The notes: a model not told the origin generated them from the sequence alone. A DNA stretch of 64,000 nt from Montifringilla adamsi (GCA_017590115.1 JAGGNK010008337.1:2294001-2358000); one strand, 5' to 3'; shown: positions 1-12,900, counted from the stretch's first letter. A program made the numbers and translations.

Positions 1-263
1 AGCTTTGTGTTGATTTTGCACTTCTGCACTTCCAGATTTGGGACCTTATGCAAACCAGAGGAGATCCAAAGAGAGTCAAAATTTATTCTTTGTCTGCAGT
101 ACTCTACCCCTTCAAGAAGTGAAACTAAGTTTGCTTTGTTTAAGCATATTTAGGCAGTCAGAAAAAAAATTCTATTCACAATAGTTGTATAACACAAATG
201 CATTTTATATTATATTTCAGAAGTGCAGCACTTGTAGCAGCCATAAAACCATCATCTTTTTAC

Positions 264-437
264 CTCATCTTTGTCAGAAGCTGTTATTTGAAGAACTTCC
301 ATCCCATTTGGGAAATTTTCTGGAAGTGAGACATCATAACTTGGTTGTGACAGTACTGGACTATTGTCATTTTCATCTCCAATAGTAACCAGAACTACTG
401 CATCAGCTGTTTTGAAAAGCTTGTCTCGCTGAGCTGC
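264..437 (-). CDS. CDHR5-like exon 11 (EC3/EC4 linker)
   Basis: Encodes residues 322-379 in phase 0. It contains the linker motif DENDNSP (342-348), then SLPEN and ASDKDE of the fourth repeat. The donor is GAG|GTAAAA. This is the last exon inside the window; the gene continues beyond position 1. Confidence 0.88.
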
Positions 438-3400
438 CTAGAAAACAGAGTTTACAGCTGTAAATTCCACACCCTGATAACAACAAGCTTAACACAAGGA
501 CATGACAACTGAATATTTACAATTAATTACTTGTTCCTTTATTTTGATTTTTGGATGGAGCCTTGATACCAATGACTATGAGAAAGGCTATTAACAGCAA
601 CTTGGATTTACATATTATTTTCTGAAATTGAGACTGAAATACCAAAACAATCTCTACCTGAATGCCCACCACTAGGTTTGGACATATTTCTCTGTCAATT
701 GAGGTCTTGACTTCCAAAACTCCAGCATCATTGATTGAAAAGCTGTTATTATAGGCTGGGGGGTTCACTGAAAAGCAAAAAATTGGGAAGGGTTAATGAG
801 AATGAACCAGAACTGGAAGTCTGGTCTGTCCTTTGTATGGGTGTTAACTTCTCAGCCACAGGAAAAAGGAACATGAAAGGCTGTATTTCAAATACTCTGT
901 CCTCAAAACAACTCCTGGAAAATACACTTCAAGGGTCTCAAATTAAGCATTTCATAAACTTCTGGCAATTTCTTCAGGAGAAGGCACAGCTCCTGATGGA
1001 ATTCTCTCTCTAGATGGTCCTGAATGGAAATTCTTTGTTCAAATTGAAGCATCTAGAGTGGCTTACACTTGAAATCAGGAATTGTTTTTTGCTCCTTGAA
1101 AGGAGGGTAAGAACAATCAACCATTTTAGAAGCAGCTGGACCCCTCAATGATGACTGAGATCAGGCTGATTTAGCTTGTGGAGCAGCTCTGCAGTGAAGC
1201 TGTGGGCACTTCAAGACATCTGAATGGACCCTGCACTTCCTTATCATTCCCTCCAGTAACAGGTAAATGCATCATGCTGAATTACCGTGTCAATATCTAG
1301 AAAAAAAATAAAGGCTCTTACCTAGCTTGATGCTGTAAATTATTTTTTCATTTATACCTTTGTCTCCATCTTGAGCCAAGACCTCTGGGAGAACAGCCAG
1401 AGGACCCACCTAGAAAACATACATTAACCTGAATATCTTGGAAAAAACCACACATTAACTTCAAATCTTTCCTTAGCTAAGTCACAGTTTTGATTAAAGA
1501 AACAAGAAACAGTTATTTAATCAATGTGATCCAGAAAAAAAATTCTTTCTTTGCCATATGTGCTTTACAGAGGAGAATGATGACCAAGATACTCAATGGA
1601 TACATTTTGTTTAAGAAACACCAGATTATGAAGCTGCAGTCTCAGATGGAATTTATGTTAAGAACACTGACTATTTCAGTTCCATTTCTTTCCTGGAAAA
1701 CAACACACAAATCTATACCGTACTCCTTATAAAAACAGTAATTTAAAAGATAAAAACATTTTAGAAGGGCTAAAATTATTCCTTTCAGAGAATTAGAGAT
1801 GAACTTCTAACAAAAGGAACACTGGAGGTCTAACACAAAAAGTATCTGTGATTTAAAATGCATTAACAGGAAGATAATGACATAGAAATAGGGATAATAA
1901 CGAACTTTTTAATTTTAGTGGGTCACACTGATAAAACTATACTGTTATTTTTTTTTTCAGAATACGTACAGAAACCTGAGTCAAACAAATACATTTCACC
2001 AAGAAATCTCTACTCTATGTAGGAAAAAAAAAGTTACAAAAGTAATACAGACCATGGATTGCCATTCAGATCCTTATTTGTACTTACCTGATTGTAATGC
2101 TGTATAAATGAATTACACTAATTAAAACTAATTTCAGAACTGATGGACAGCCAGTTGCCCTTTGAATTTTGCATTAAAAGATCTTTTAAAAACAGGAATT
2201 TGGTTTTTTTTCCTTTTCTTTCTTCTTTTTTTTAAGATTTTTCCCCAAAATACAAAAGAATGTGCTTCTATCACAGAAAATCCTGTGCTTCATATAATGC
2301 ATGGCCTAGCCAGTTGCCCTTTGAATTTTACATTAAAAGATCTTTTAAAACAGGAATTTGGGGTGTTTTTTTTCATTTTCTTTCTTCTTTTTTTTTAAGA
2401 TTTTTCTCCAAAATACAAAAAATGTGCTTCTATCACAGAAAATCCTGTGCTTCATATAATGCATGGCCTGTTTATCTGGGAGTTGGAGATCTACAGCTGA
2501 TCTCTTTTTCACTGCTCAGCACAGAGGAAAGCAGCTCTACCCATCTGAAGCTGCTTAGGGAGGAAGAATCCTTGGAAGAAAAGCCCTATGGATAGGGATA
2601 ACAGCAGCATTCAGTGAAGAGCTTTTACCTGGTTTTCACTGATATTCCCATTGTATGTGGATTGACTGAAATAGGGGTTCAATGTATCATAATCTTCCAC
2701 ATTAATTATTAGTGATGCAGTGGCACTCTGGTCTCCAAATTTTTCCTGCATCCCAAGGGAAAAAAGAAAATAGGAACAACTGTCTTGAAAAGAAAAAAAC
2801 ATATCTCAGTGGAAAATAAAGCAGAATATTATTACATATATTTTGCAGCATTTTTAACCTGAGAACTCTCAGCCTGTCAGGTTAATCCAGTTCTAGAAAC
2901 AAAACTATCCACAGGTAATCTTCCTTTAGTTTCTCATTTTCTATCAGGCACATAGAATATAGAATAGACCATTTGCTACATCTGTACTATTTTCTAGGTA
3001 CCACAATAATCTTAGCAAAACTATTTCTTTTTAGTTCTAAAAGGAAATGAAGGCAAATACATACTCAAATCTAAAAAAAAAAAAACAAACAAAAAACCTG
3101 GTAAGTGAATATATGTTACAGTAGTGGAGAATGAATATGTACAGTATTTATACTTAGAGAAATACAGAAAGAAACTTGGGCTGGTATTTGAGAGGAAACA
3201 ATGGCTGAAATATTAAAAATGTGCTACTTTGTCTCCAGTATAAACCAAGTTGCAGGCACAACATTTGGATTGGGAACTCCCAAAGCTGTAGAAAGTGGGA
3301 TGCTGTAAAAAAAAGGAACTATCATTGTAGAACTATTGTGGGTATAATTCTTCTTTTAATTTGTATCTTACCTTTGCTTGGACTGTTAAATTGAAAAAGC

Positions 3401-6400
3401 TGACCTCGTTGTAATCCAGTGGTTTTTTCACCATGACGTTTCCATCTCCTTCCCTTATAGAAAAGTAATCAGAGTTTGGGCCCTATTAAGTGAAAAAATC
3501 AAATATTTTATATGACTGATGATTAAATACATTTTCTTTTCCCTTTTTTTCACCTTTCCTATTGGACTATTTTCATAAAGGTGCAGCAATGTCTCAACCA
3601 CCACCAATGGAAAGAAAAAGGCAAATCCTCCTCCACACATGCCTCCCCTGTCAGTGCCAATAGAATTTCTATCTGATTTATCTTATCCTGTGGCACACAG
3701 GGGAATGGCACCAGCTTCCCTTCACCAGCAATAAAAGGAGCAGAGACAAGCTCAGATGTGAAGATTTCCACTGCAGATATCTACATTTAGTTGAGATGAT
3801 CTTACTTCAGTTGCCTTGAGGACTGGAGACCAACAGCAAATCAAACATAAACTTTAAAAAGAGGGGAAACAGCTCTCTCTCCTGCTACTGCAAAGGACCA
3901 CTGAGTTCCTTAGCTGTAGCTGAAGAGTGCCATAAATCATTCCACAAATGTTAAGAAACAAGATTCAGGCCTCACTGCCTGCCAGGCTGATCCTGTGGTA
4001 TAACTTGAAAGGTCTCTTGGAAGTTTTGCAGATTTTTAATCTTCACAGTGCAAGGGAGCACGCTGGGATCAGGTCCCAAGCTGTGGATCTGTGAAATTCA
4101 AACTGGTGTTCACAGCTCCTAACTAAAAAAGGGCACTCACCCAAAGACTGTAAGTCAGGATGCTGAATTCTGGTGAAATGTCCTTATCCTCAGCTTCCAC
4201 TTTTACAACCGTGGAATTAATTCCAGCAACCTAAGAGGAAATAGAGATCAGCAAATACTCAGTCACAAGCCCCCATCCACATCCTTCTTAACTTGGGGCA
4301 GGAAAGTTGTGCCACCTGCTTAGCAAATCACTTCCTGTTGCCATTTTTTCTGTTGCCAAACATTCCTGTCTGGGAATGTTTCTCCATCACCCCACTCTCC
4401 CACCTGTATGTGCAGCCCAGCCTTTCCTATCCACACCCATGGGATGCAGCAGAAAAGTCTCATTAGGGTGCATGAGAGGAACTTATCTCAGTGTGGTCAC
4501 ATTAGAAGCACCCCAAAATGTAATTTACAAATATCCCAGGAAAAAAGTATCAGCATTTGGCATAACCCACCTCTGATAGTGAAGCACTGTAATTGGCTTG
4601 TTGGAATTCTGGAGCATTGTCGTTTACATCTATCAATTTTACATTCCGTCCGTTCTCTATCTCGTCAGTCTGGGTAGTGGAAGAAATGACAACAGTGAGG
4701 TGGGAGCACTCTGCTAACATTTAATTTCATCTAGAATGAGATCCTCAAAGAGACACCCTTTCGTTAAACTACCATTTAGAATGAGACTACCATTCCTAAA
4801 ATTAACTTTTTAAGGTTTACCTTAGTTTTCTGTGAACAAAAACACTCCTTTCAATCAGCAGACTTCAAGAGGTTATGGTCTACAAGGTACTCTGAACTCC
4901 CTGCATCATAGCTTTCAATTAAATAGTATTGCAGAAAATAATCATTTGCATTAAGTTAGACAATAAATACAGTTAATAAAGCATGGTTTGTACTCACTGT
5001 TCCAATCCTTTGGCAAACAACAGAATACCAGATCATATCACCCTAAAATTGAACAAACAAGCCAATAAATAATATACTCGATGAACTAATGATATGATTA
5101 TCAAAGATAATTTTTACCAAAATGATACAAAATTACTTCTAGTACTTGAATCCTCAGGCGTGCTGCACCAAAACACTCTGCTTAAAATTAACACTTTGTA
5201 ATTACTTTGCTCTATATTATAAGGTTTATTGCACTGCCATTCCTCTACTACTGATACCCACCTACCCAGACCCCACCATCCCCCTTCACCTGACTGCTCT
5301 CCCCCAAAAAAAGTTGACAGAGAATACAGGAGAACATGTGCAAGAAGCATTAAAAGTGTTTTAATCCATTTGGGAAAGACCCAAATGAGAAATGCAAATG
5401 TAAAAAAAAAAAAAAAATCAAAAGTACACTTTCATCCATTACAAACACTGTTTGTAACTGTTTTTACAACATGCCTGGTCCATGTCTGTCAGGTACAGTG
5501 CTTCTCTGAGATGGCAGTGTCCAAAACACAAATCCAGTGCTACTCTGAAATAGTACTTGTGTAATAAATTGTCTCTATTTACTCTGCAGTACTACACCAT
5601 TTTCATATTCAGAAGCAACTTCAGCCAGGCAAAACACTGATATTGCTTTCTAAATTCCTGGTAATCCTCCAGAGCAAGAACTGCCTAGGAAGAAGGATCT
5701 ATCCCTTTGTGCACCAAAAATCCATAAATCCATTAGTGAGTGAAGAGCTTATGATTCAGGATTGCCTTCTACCAAGTTACATCTGCTCAATCTCACTTTG
5801 ATGAAATAACTCATGCCCCTGAGAGGTGAGTTGCAAGGCAAGTGGCACCTCTCATAATGCATGTTTACAGCTCTCAGTACAATACACGACTAGGAAAGAA
5901 CCTGTCTGGCTGTCAGATGACAGGAAAGTTGAGTTATAGGAAACTGAAGACATTTAACAGATATTAGTGAGAGGTAGATACTGAATTCTATTCAGACAAA
6001 TCACTTTTTTGAAATACCAACCTGTATTGTGAGAGAATGAACAATTAAAATGCATTATCTTCATGCTATTTCTTTTTCACTTGTCAAGAAAACTTTTCTC
6101 TCTAGGTTTTATATGCAGTAAAAATAGTACCTCAAGCTTCTCAACATCCAGTGCCCTTCTAGTTCTCACAGTTGCATTGCTAGATTGAGAATCAGTTACC
6201 AGCTCTACATAATTCAAGTGTTCAGGGAATACATATTCTTGTAATTTCAGATGCACATTGGGTGGGATATCTGTAATCCATTCTATAACACCTGTAAGAG
6301 AAAATGGAACCAAATTAGACTGCTTTATGAAAAAGAAATCCAAAGGTTCATTTCATATGTATTGATAACTTGATTACTGGTGAATTTTGGTTGCATTTTG

Positions 6401-9400
6401 TATGATTTTGGCATTTTTAGCTAAACTGTAAGATCTGTTAAAGCCCCCTTAAGTACCCTGCACAAGTGTATTGATGTGTTTTTAAAACCACATAAACCAA
6501 ATTTTTCCAATATATACACACAATGTATCCAGAATTAAGAAGCTTGGCATAATTTTCACCTACATTTCCACCATTTTTTTGAAAACAGCTTTATGCTGCA
6601 AAACTTTTTTTCCCCACGTTTACTGTGAAAATGTAATCAAAGTCAGCCAAAATCTTTGAGAGGCTGCATGGGGTCACTTTCAGTATTTTCCAAACACAAA
6701 GGCCTTTCATGTATTTAGCTGGATCTATCAGGCAGTAGAATCCACTGTGAATCTGGACTCAGGTGGAAAGCGTGTGGCCTTTCCCTTAATGTGTTCCTGT
6801 TTGTAAAAGGACACAAACACAAAATGCTGCAACTTTCAAATCAATTCTGGTGAGATTTTCTACAACCTTGCATTTAGGAACTATCCTCCTGAAAATATGA
6901 TGACTTGTTATTTGTAATGATCAGGATTCCTGTTACACTGACTGTGTACTACTTGCCTGGTTAAATACCCAATCTTTTTGAAATTGCTTTGGAAATTTAT
7001 CCTTTTAAACCACCCAGCATGGTGTTAGTGGCAATTTTATTAAAGAAAGTTCCCTTACTCACATCAAGACATTTGTGTTTATGTAATCACACTTATCTTC
7101 TCATGGAACACATTATCTGGATTGCAAACCCATAATCCCCTCTCCTTTCCAAAGTATTCCCTGAACAGCCCAAATATTTTCCATGATCTTCAGGAAACTT
7201 CCAAGCTGTGTTTCTTCCTTATCCACTAGTTTTGTACCCCATCACTGCTAGTTTAGGTTAGTAAATGCTTTCTGTAACAGTCCCATCTCTAATCTCCATG
7301 CACAGCCTTGTGCTCTTGGTCTCCAGGTGTTTCAGGAATATAACCTCATCTTCTTCCAGCAGCAGGGAGTGTCTGGAATGCTGTCAGCCAGCAGCCCAGA
7401 GACACTGGATTTTATTTGTGTGTGAGGACAAAGTGCAGTGAGCTGACAGTGAGCAGGGCTGGGTCTCAGGGGCACAGCTTTGTGTGGTGCCACCCTGCTG
7501 AGTGCAGTGCTGAAAACCCACCAGGAAAACAAAATCCAGCTTTGCCTGCTGCCATAGGCTGTCCAATCCTCCATGCAGAGCTGGATATATTCAGCCAAGA
7601 AATATCAAGCAGCTGCCTGGCAAACAGCGTTCCCTCCAGAGGAGAAAGCCAAATAAAAAGAAGTAATGGGAGAAAATTAAAGCTGATTGTCCCTCTTGTT
7701 TATTCATCAGATATGTCAGCAGATTCATTCACACATACAATGCACACAGAAGGCCAGAGTTCTTGCTGGCTGATTAAAAATCAAATGGAATCAGAGTGAA
7801 ATGTAGTTATCCTCCTTTCTTACTCCATGCAAGAGTCAGACACAGCAGCTAAGCTTCTGCAACTCAAAAAGAAATGTTTCAATAGTGATTGTAAAAAAAA
7901 ATCCACTGCTCTGGATCACTTTTGTTTTCTATATATTGTTGAAAGCCAGAAGCAGTGAAGTTTGCCTGTGGACAGTCAGCATGAGATCCTAAGGGTTATG
8001 ACACATCCCAAAGGGAAACTTTGGCCATAACTTAATGCTTTGCCTTGTAAAACTGCTGGATATCCATTAAGGACATAAAATACTGGCTGGACAAGGTGAA
8101 CTGAGAACATTTTCTGTACTCGTTTTCTTTCCCATTGCCTGCTGTGTCTATTCAAAGAGATTCTTGGATCAGGGAATTTGGGGGGTCATATTTATTTATT
8201 CCACTAAGCAGAATTTCATGTAGGCAGCTGCTGCATCCAGCCATGGACACTGCTGTAAATCAATTAATAATACACACTCATTATAAAATCCACTGACTAC
8301 GTGAGGCAATAAAGTGCATTTGGGAGGAGATCAGACAATTCTAGGTCAGAATCTTGATTTTACCTGTATATCCATCCAAAAAGCTTGAGAGCACCAGTGG
8401 ACTGGGTGGTATATCACAGTTGATAGTTGTGACTTCTAAAAAGAAACAGAAATGTCACATACAAAGAACAGAGAGGGACTGTGTCCAGAAATAGAAGAAG
8501 GCAAATAAGCTGATGCTATGTAAACCCAGATGCACACAGGGGTTCAAATTAAGCTCCAAGACTTTTATCATGGTGGCACCTTGAAGGGTTTAAAGCAATA
8601 CCTGACAGGGAGTAGGCAAACATTGGTGTCCTGGAGCCAATCTAGGACTTTATTGCCTGACAGGAGTGAGTCACTGCTCAATAGTGTCCTGATGAACCGT
8701 TTGTGGAAATCGTAATCGAAACTACTCTTGTACCTTGGCCCTGAAATTGTTTTCTGCTCCCAAGGCAACTACAAACACAAAGCTACTCCCCACAGAAACA
8801 GCAGCAAGAATCCAGGAGCTTTTTACCTAAAATTTAATCTCCTTAAACTTTTAGAGAAGGAGCTCTTAGGGAGTATATTTTTTGTTCATGAGAAGTGGCT
8901 TTCCTAAGTGGCTTCTTGTACCTCAGTCACCTCTCCACATTTTCTCTGTGTGACAAAAGTGACAGACTTTTTTTTTAATCATTAAGGTCTGCAACCTATA
9001 CACACAAAAATCTACCAAAGCTTTCCCTCCTTCCCTGACTAGAATTCAGCAGCAAAGCTTCCAGAGTGCAAGCCATGCTCTTACAGATTGCATCTTGCAC
9101 TCTTACCTGTGCAACTCTTGTGGTCTTTATGTGGGTTTGCAGCAATGCTAAGAATGTCCCTACTCCTTGTCCTTGCCATCCTCATGGATACTCAAAGGGA
9201 CATTTGGTATAAACAAGTAGAGGGGTATTTTCCCCTGGCTAGGTAGCTGCCTTCATATCTGCATCACTTCATATGATCTCATTTATAAGTGAGCAGATTT
9301 CTACACAAGTCACCGAATAGAGTACTAATGACTATTTCTAGTCAGCAGCTGCTGGTTCTAAGTTTAATTCACCACCTCCATCTCTGAGTATGCCAAAGCC

Positions 9401-9988
9401 TAGGCTCTGGAGCAGTGAAAAAGATAAAAACTTGGCTGTTTTCACTTTCAGGAAGCCTCAATATATCAAACAGAACTTCAAGGGAAGAACTTATCACTGT
9501 GAATAGCAGAAGCAACAATGGTAACTACTCCAATCTAATTTAGCTCAGCAGCAGCAAGGAATTCAACTGATTCCAACTTTAAAATTATCCATCCTCAGAC
9601 TCAGCTTCAGCCTAGGTATTTAAATTATAGACTACTGCAGATACAAAATAATCAAAACCCCCAAAGTTAAAGAAAACTTGTGCAAACCCTTGTATATACA
9701 AGAGCATGGTCTTCACCTGTCCATCACTCAGTCCATGAAAGCCCAAACACCACTTCCAAGGGCACCAAGATTGCTTGTTTAGAAATTATTTTATCAACAA
9801 ATCAAAGCATTTGAAACTTCTAGGTTTGTGACTCGTATGAATTTAATAAATTAAATTTTGTTCCATTTCAATAAAAGCAGTAAAATAGTCAGGCATTTAT
9901 AAACATAACAATACTCACTTTGTGCATCGAGACAGAGGAACGTAACCCAGCCAACCACAGCGAAAACCAGAGCTCTGGAGAGAGCCAT
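264..9988 (-). CDS. Cadherin-repeat membrane protein, CDHR5-like (5' part, 11 exons)
   Basis: Eleven phase-compatible exons (listed separately) give 379 N-terminal residues: a signal peptide (about 1-22, hydrophobic core VFAVVGWVTFLCL) followed by at least three extracellular cadherin repeats and the start of a fourth. Canonical calcium-linker motifs are visible: DVNDNAPEF at 130-138, AEDKD in exon 6, QDGDKGIN in exon 9, DENDNSP at 342-348 and ASDKDE at the end. Cadherin repeats are extracellular, calcium-rigidified adhesion modules. The spacing of motifs, such as DYFS then PLDY, and DGDKGIN followed by IIYSI, resembles CDHR5, the mucin-like protocadherin of the intestinal brush-border intermicrovillar complex; that subfamily call is inference. 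Further repeats, the membrane segment and the tail must lie left of position 1. The start ATG at 9988 is preceded by a splice acceptor, so a 5' noncoding exon is expected upstream. The neighbour is SANBR, also on the minus strand. It could be a CDHR5 paralog or another cadherin-related gene. Confidence 0.85.
658..767 (-). CDS. CDHR5-like exon 10
   Basis: Encodes residues 285-321 (VNPPAYNNSFSIN..., then GVLEVKTSIDRE), entering in phase 1 and leaving in phase 0. It has the third-repeat pattern of a gain-of-strand motif followed by the LDRE-like element SIDREI. The donor is CAG|GTAGAG. Confidence 0.82.
1322..1409 (-). CDS. CDHR5-like exon 9
   Basis: Encodes residues 256-284, entering in phase 0 and leaving in phase 1. 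It contains LAQDGDKGINEKIIYSI, the third-repeat calcium motif (DxDxGxN) that is also prominent in CDHR5. The acceptor is TTCTAG and the donor GTAAGA. Confidence 0.85.
2151..2468. repeat. Tandem duplication, 2 x 159 bp, in a CDHR5-like intron
   Basis: Two adjacent copies, 2151-2309 and 2310-2468, each run from CCAGTTGCCC through a long T/C tract to ATGCATGGCCT. They differ by a few substitutions and small indels in the T tract. They lie in the intron between exons 8 and 9 and have no coding potential. Confidence 0.9.
2629..2745 (-). CDS. CDHR5-like exon 8 (degenerate EC2/EC3 linker)
   Basis: Encodes residues 217-255 in phase 0: EKFGDQSATASLIINVEDYD, then TLNPYFSQSTYNGNISENQ. The expected DxNDN linker is replaced by EDYDTLNPYF, so calcium coordination between repeats 2 and 3 is probably weakened. 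The donor is CAG|GTAAAA. Confidence 0.85.
3372..3482 (-). CDS. CDHR5-like exon 7
   Basis: Encodes residues 180-216 in phase 0. It carries SDYFSIREGDG and the PLDYNE motif (the LDYE element of cadherin repeats), then FFNLTVQAK. The donor is AAG|GTAAGA. Confidence 0.85.
4141..4230 (-). CDS. CDHR5-like exon 6
   Basis: Encodes residues 150-179 in phase 0. It holds an NST sequon and the DxD-type calcium motif VEAEDKD of the second cadherin repeat. The acceptor is CTCTTAG and the donor TGG|GTGAGT. Confidence 0.85.
4571..4669 (-). CDS. CDHR5-like exon 5 (EC1/EC2 linker)
   Basis: Encodes residues 117-149 in phase 0, including the canonical inter-repeat calcium motif DVNDNAPEF (130-138) and the start of the second repeat ending LSE. 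This motif is the strongest single piece of evidence that the gene is a cadherin. Confidence 0.88.
4998..5042 (-). CDS. CDHR5-like exon 4 (45 nt)
   Basis: Short 15-codon exon GDMIWYSVVCQRIGT, phase 0 on both sides, with acceptor ATTTTAG and donor GTGAGT. Both flanking splice sites and the reading frame support it despite its small size. It is part of the first repeat. Confidence 0.68.
6131..6291 (-). CDS. CDHR5-like exon 3
   Basis: Encodes residues 48-101 (GVIEWITDIPP...). The acceptor is TCTTACAG and the donor GAG|GTACTA. It holds an N-glycosylation sequon (NAT) and a basic RTRR stretch. It belongs to the first cadherin repeat, which lacks an obvious N-terminal calcium motif. Confidence 0.75.
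8364..8435 (-). CDS. CDHR5-like exon 2
   Basis: Encodes residues 24-47 (KVTTINCDIPPSPLVLSS...), with the acceptor TTTTTAG above and the donor CAG|GTAAAA below. It enters in phase 1 and leaves in phase 1, matching both neighbours. It is the N-terminal part of the first, divergent cadherin repeat. Confidence 0.72.
9919..9988 (-). CDS. CDHR5-like exon 1 (signal peptide)
   Basis: Encodes residues 1-23 starting MALSRALVFAVVGW, a typical signal peptide ending near LDAQ. The donor GTGAGT sits at 9918-9913. A CTGCAG acceptor ends at 9994, only five bases above the ATG, so the transcript begins in an upstream exon that I could not locate. It ends in phase 1. Confidence 0.8.
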
Positions 9989-9993
9989 GAGCA

Positions 9994-12900
9994 CTGCAGG
10001 AGAAATATCCAACTCAAGGCAAAACCAGATGGTTGTTTCTCATATAGAATACTAGCAAAGAATCATTTCATTTGCCATATCATAGGTTAGTTATTGTCCT
10101 GACAAGTGCTTCACCAAGAACAAGGCAGAAGACTTGGAATAAGCCTCTGAGAGCACCCCACAAATTATATAATGTGCTTATCATCCTCAGCTTGTGAGAT
10201 CAAAGTCCTTCTGGGCAATAAAAAATAAACCAACAAGGAAACCCACATTTGTGCTGTGACACAAAACGTGACAAGTGCATTTTTATTTTAACTTTCCAAT
10301 TGAGAATAAATTAGCAAGGTGTCCTGGCCAATGTGAGAGAAATGTGCATATTCCCTGGGAAAGGAAATTAATGGAGTGTGTCAGGAGGCAAAGGGACCAG
10401 CACTGCCCCTTTTGATCTCGTAGTGATGGCAGAGTATCTTCACAGAGCTCTGTTCCAGAAGGAATAAATCCAGAATTCCTCTTTGAAAACTGGTTACTAT
10501 TTGATGTGATGAAAGCAGACACCTCTGAAGCATGGCTAATATTTCACAGATACTACACACTGGAAATAAGTTCAGCAGGCAGCTAAAATATTTTACTTCA
10601 ATGACGTTACCTAAAAATCCCCAACCAAAACCACCAATATTTTAAGCTTGTAGAGAACTTCAAAGACTACAAACAATGGAAACAAACTACATGACTGATT
10701 GTATCACTTGCAGGTAAATATACCTTGAATTGGAAGGAGCAACTGAATACACAGCAGGGAAAATGCTGCCAGCCCAAGGTCTTTTTGTGATTGTGCCAGC
10801 ATGTTTAGTCATTGTGAACACTAAAGTAATTACTGTAGGCTGAATGAAAACACAAAATACAATAAAATTGCATAAAACAACTAAAAATAAAATTACCATT
10901 ATGCTGTCCTAGCCTTGAATAAATGAAACATGGGAGTAACTCAAGCAGAAGCAATTAAACACTAGAAGAAGTTCAAGCATGGGCACCATGTTTTTTGAAC
11001 AAAGGCCACATGCAGCAGGTGATTATGCCTTCAGTGGTGCTATTTATTGCTGGTGCCAATCTCAGGTACGTAATTTTCCTCCTGGGTTTATGTTTTCCCA
11101 TACCTACAATGGCCAAGCCTTTGCAAGTTTATGTGGCAAAAGAGGAAGGCAGGTCCGTGCACAAAATGCCTCCTGTGAAGAAGAAAAAGGAAAAGAAGTT
11201 CCCTTACCAAATTCACCAAACACCTTCAGGCTGTCACAGCCAGGCCAAAGCCTACATAAACTGATATTTGTACCAAAAAGTTCTAGCAACACATCCTCTT
11301 GACCACTGGGAACATTAATGTGCTGGATGCCTTACTCCACTAATAAAGGCCTACTTTTGGATATCCCAAAGCAGAGGGAAGGCAATGCAGCCTCAGTGTT
11401 CTCTGGGAGCTCTCTTAGCAAGAGGCCCCCAGAGAGCAGGAAGTTCAGCCATGAGAGGTGGCCTGAGACCTTAGAGGATCAAACTCCAGCAAGATCTGGC
11501 AGATTATCCATGGGGAAGCAGCCCAAAAGCTGAAGGAGGAAGGCCCCTAGTGTACACAAACCCCTACAGGCAGGTGTAGGATGAAAACTGCTGCCGAGAC
11601 GCAGCACAACTCTGTTCATTCTCTCCTTGGAAGCTGCAACAGTGGTTTTGCTGTGAGGGTCTCAGTACAAAACAACAACAGCCCCTCCAAAAACTTGGCA
11701 TTCAATGCCCCTGTGATTCCCAGAGTGCAGGAGCTCACAGTCCTGTTAAACTCTGCAGTTGCTGTAGCCTTCCAGCGGGCTGATGGAGCCTTCAGCCTCC
11801 ACCATGGTGCTGCTCAGAGGCAGGAAGAGCCCCTGACCTCAGCCACTCTGTGCTGTCACTTGGCCTCAAGCCTGGAAAAGCCTTTGGCTGCTTTTATTTA
11901 TAGATACAGCCAGAAGGGGATTCAGCAGTGAATCTATTCCTATGATGAGATAAATTTAACGCGAGTCAAGTCTACTTCATCTCCTCAAAAATGGGACTCG
12001 ATTGTGGAGGTCTTTTCCAATCCAAAGGGTTCTGTTATTCCCTAATTATTAAGAAATAGAGAAAAAAGCTCAGAACACAGTGGTTCAGTTCATGAAGGCT
12101 AGTTTTCACTGAGCTGCAGAAGGAATGCCTGCAGGGTCTGTGCATGCTGCTCTCTTGGACATCAGGAATAATTTCAGGTGTTACACTGGCCTGGAGTGGG
12201 GAGGGAGGTGCCTAAATGGAAGCAGAAATTTCATATAGTGGCTCAAGCAAGCATCTGATGCACAGGAGCAGTTTCCCAACACAATCCCATATGTCTGAGC
12301 ACTCAACAAGAACAGGAAACAATGATTTTTAAAACATTGATTCCCTTCTGGCCAAGAGAAAGGTGTTACTCAGTCACATCAAACATGCCCATGCTATTCA
12401 CAGACTGAGGCAACCATATGTCCACACTTCTCCTAACACAACATCTTTTTCCCTTGGAGCCAACACTGAATTTAAGATTCTGTCCTTTTCTCCAAGAGAC
12501 AGGAGCATCCAGGAGACAGGCACAGCTCCAGAGTGCAATAAGTTCATTTATACCCACGTGTGACAGCAGGATGTACACTGCAGCCTGCCCAATATCCCAA
12601 CTGCACAAATACAGAACATCCAAGATATCCACACAGCAACTCCTAGAAACAGAATCGTGGAAATTAATTGTATTCACAGCTTTAACAGATTGCACCCTTT
12701 AAACAATCTGCACTGTGGCAGTGCAAAGCAAAATTATATGTTTTTTTAAACATAGCTTAGTCTGACATTTTGCATACTTGGGTCAGTTGTAGTGCAGCTC
12801 ACTGAGGAATTTTTAATCCAGCTTCAAAACTTGATTCAGATAAAAATTCTTTAAAGTTCTTGTAGATTTGGAGTAGCTCTGCATTTAATGATATCCCGTT

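Noticed and set aside
11581..11931. Plus-strand 116-codon frame in the SANBR-cadherin spacer
   Set aside because: Starts with a plain ATG but shows no recognisable domain, no conserved relative known to me and no flanking gene structure.
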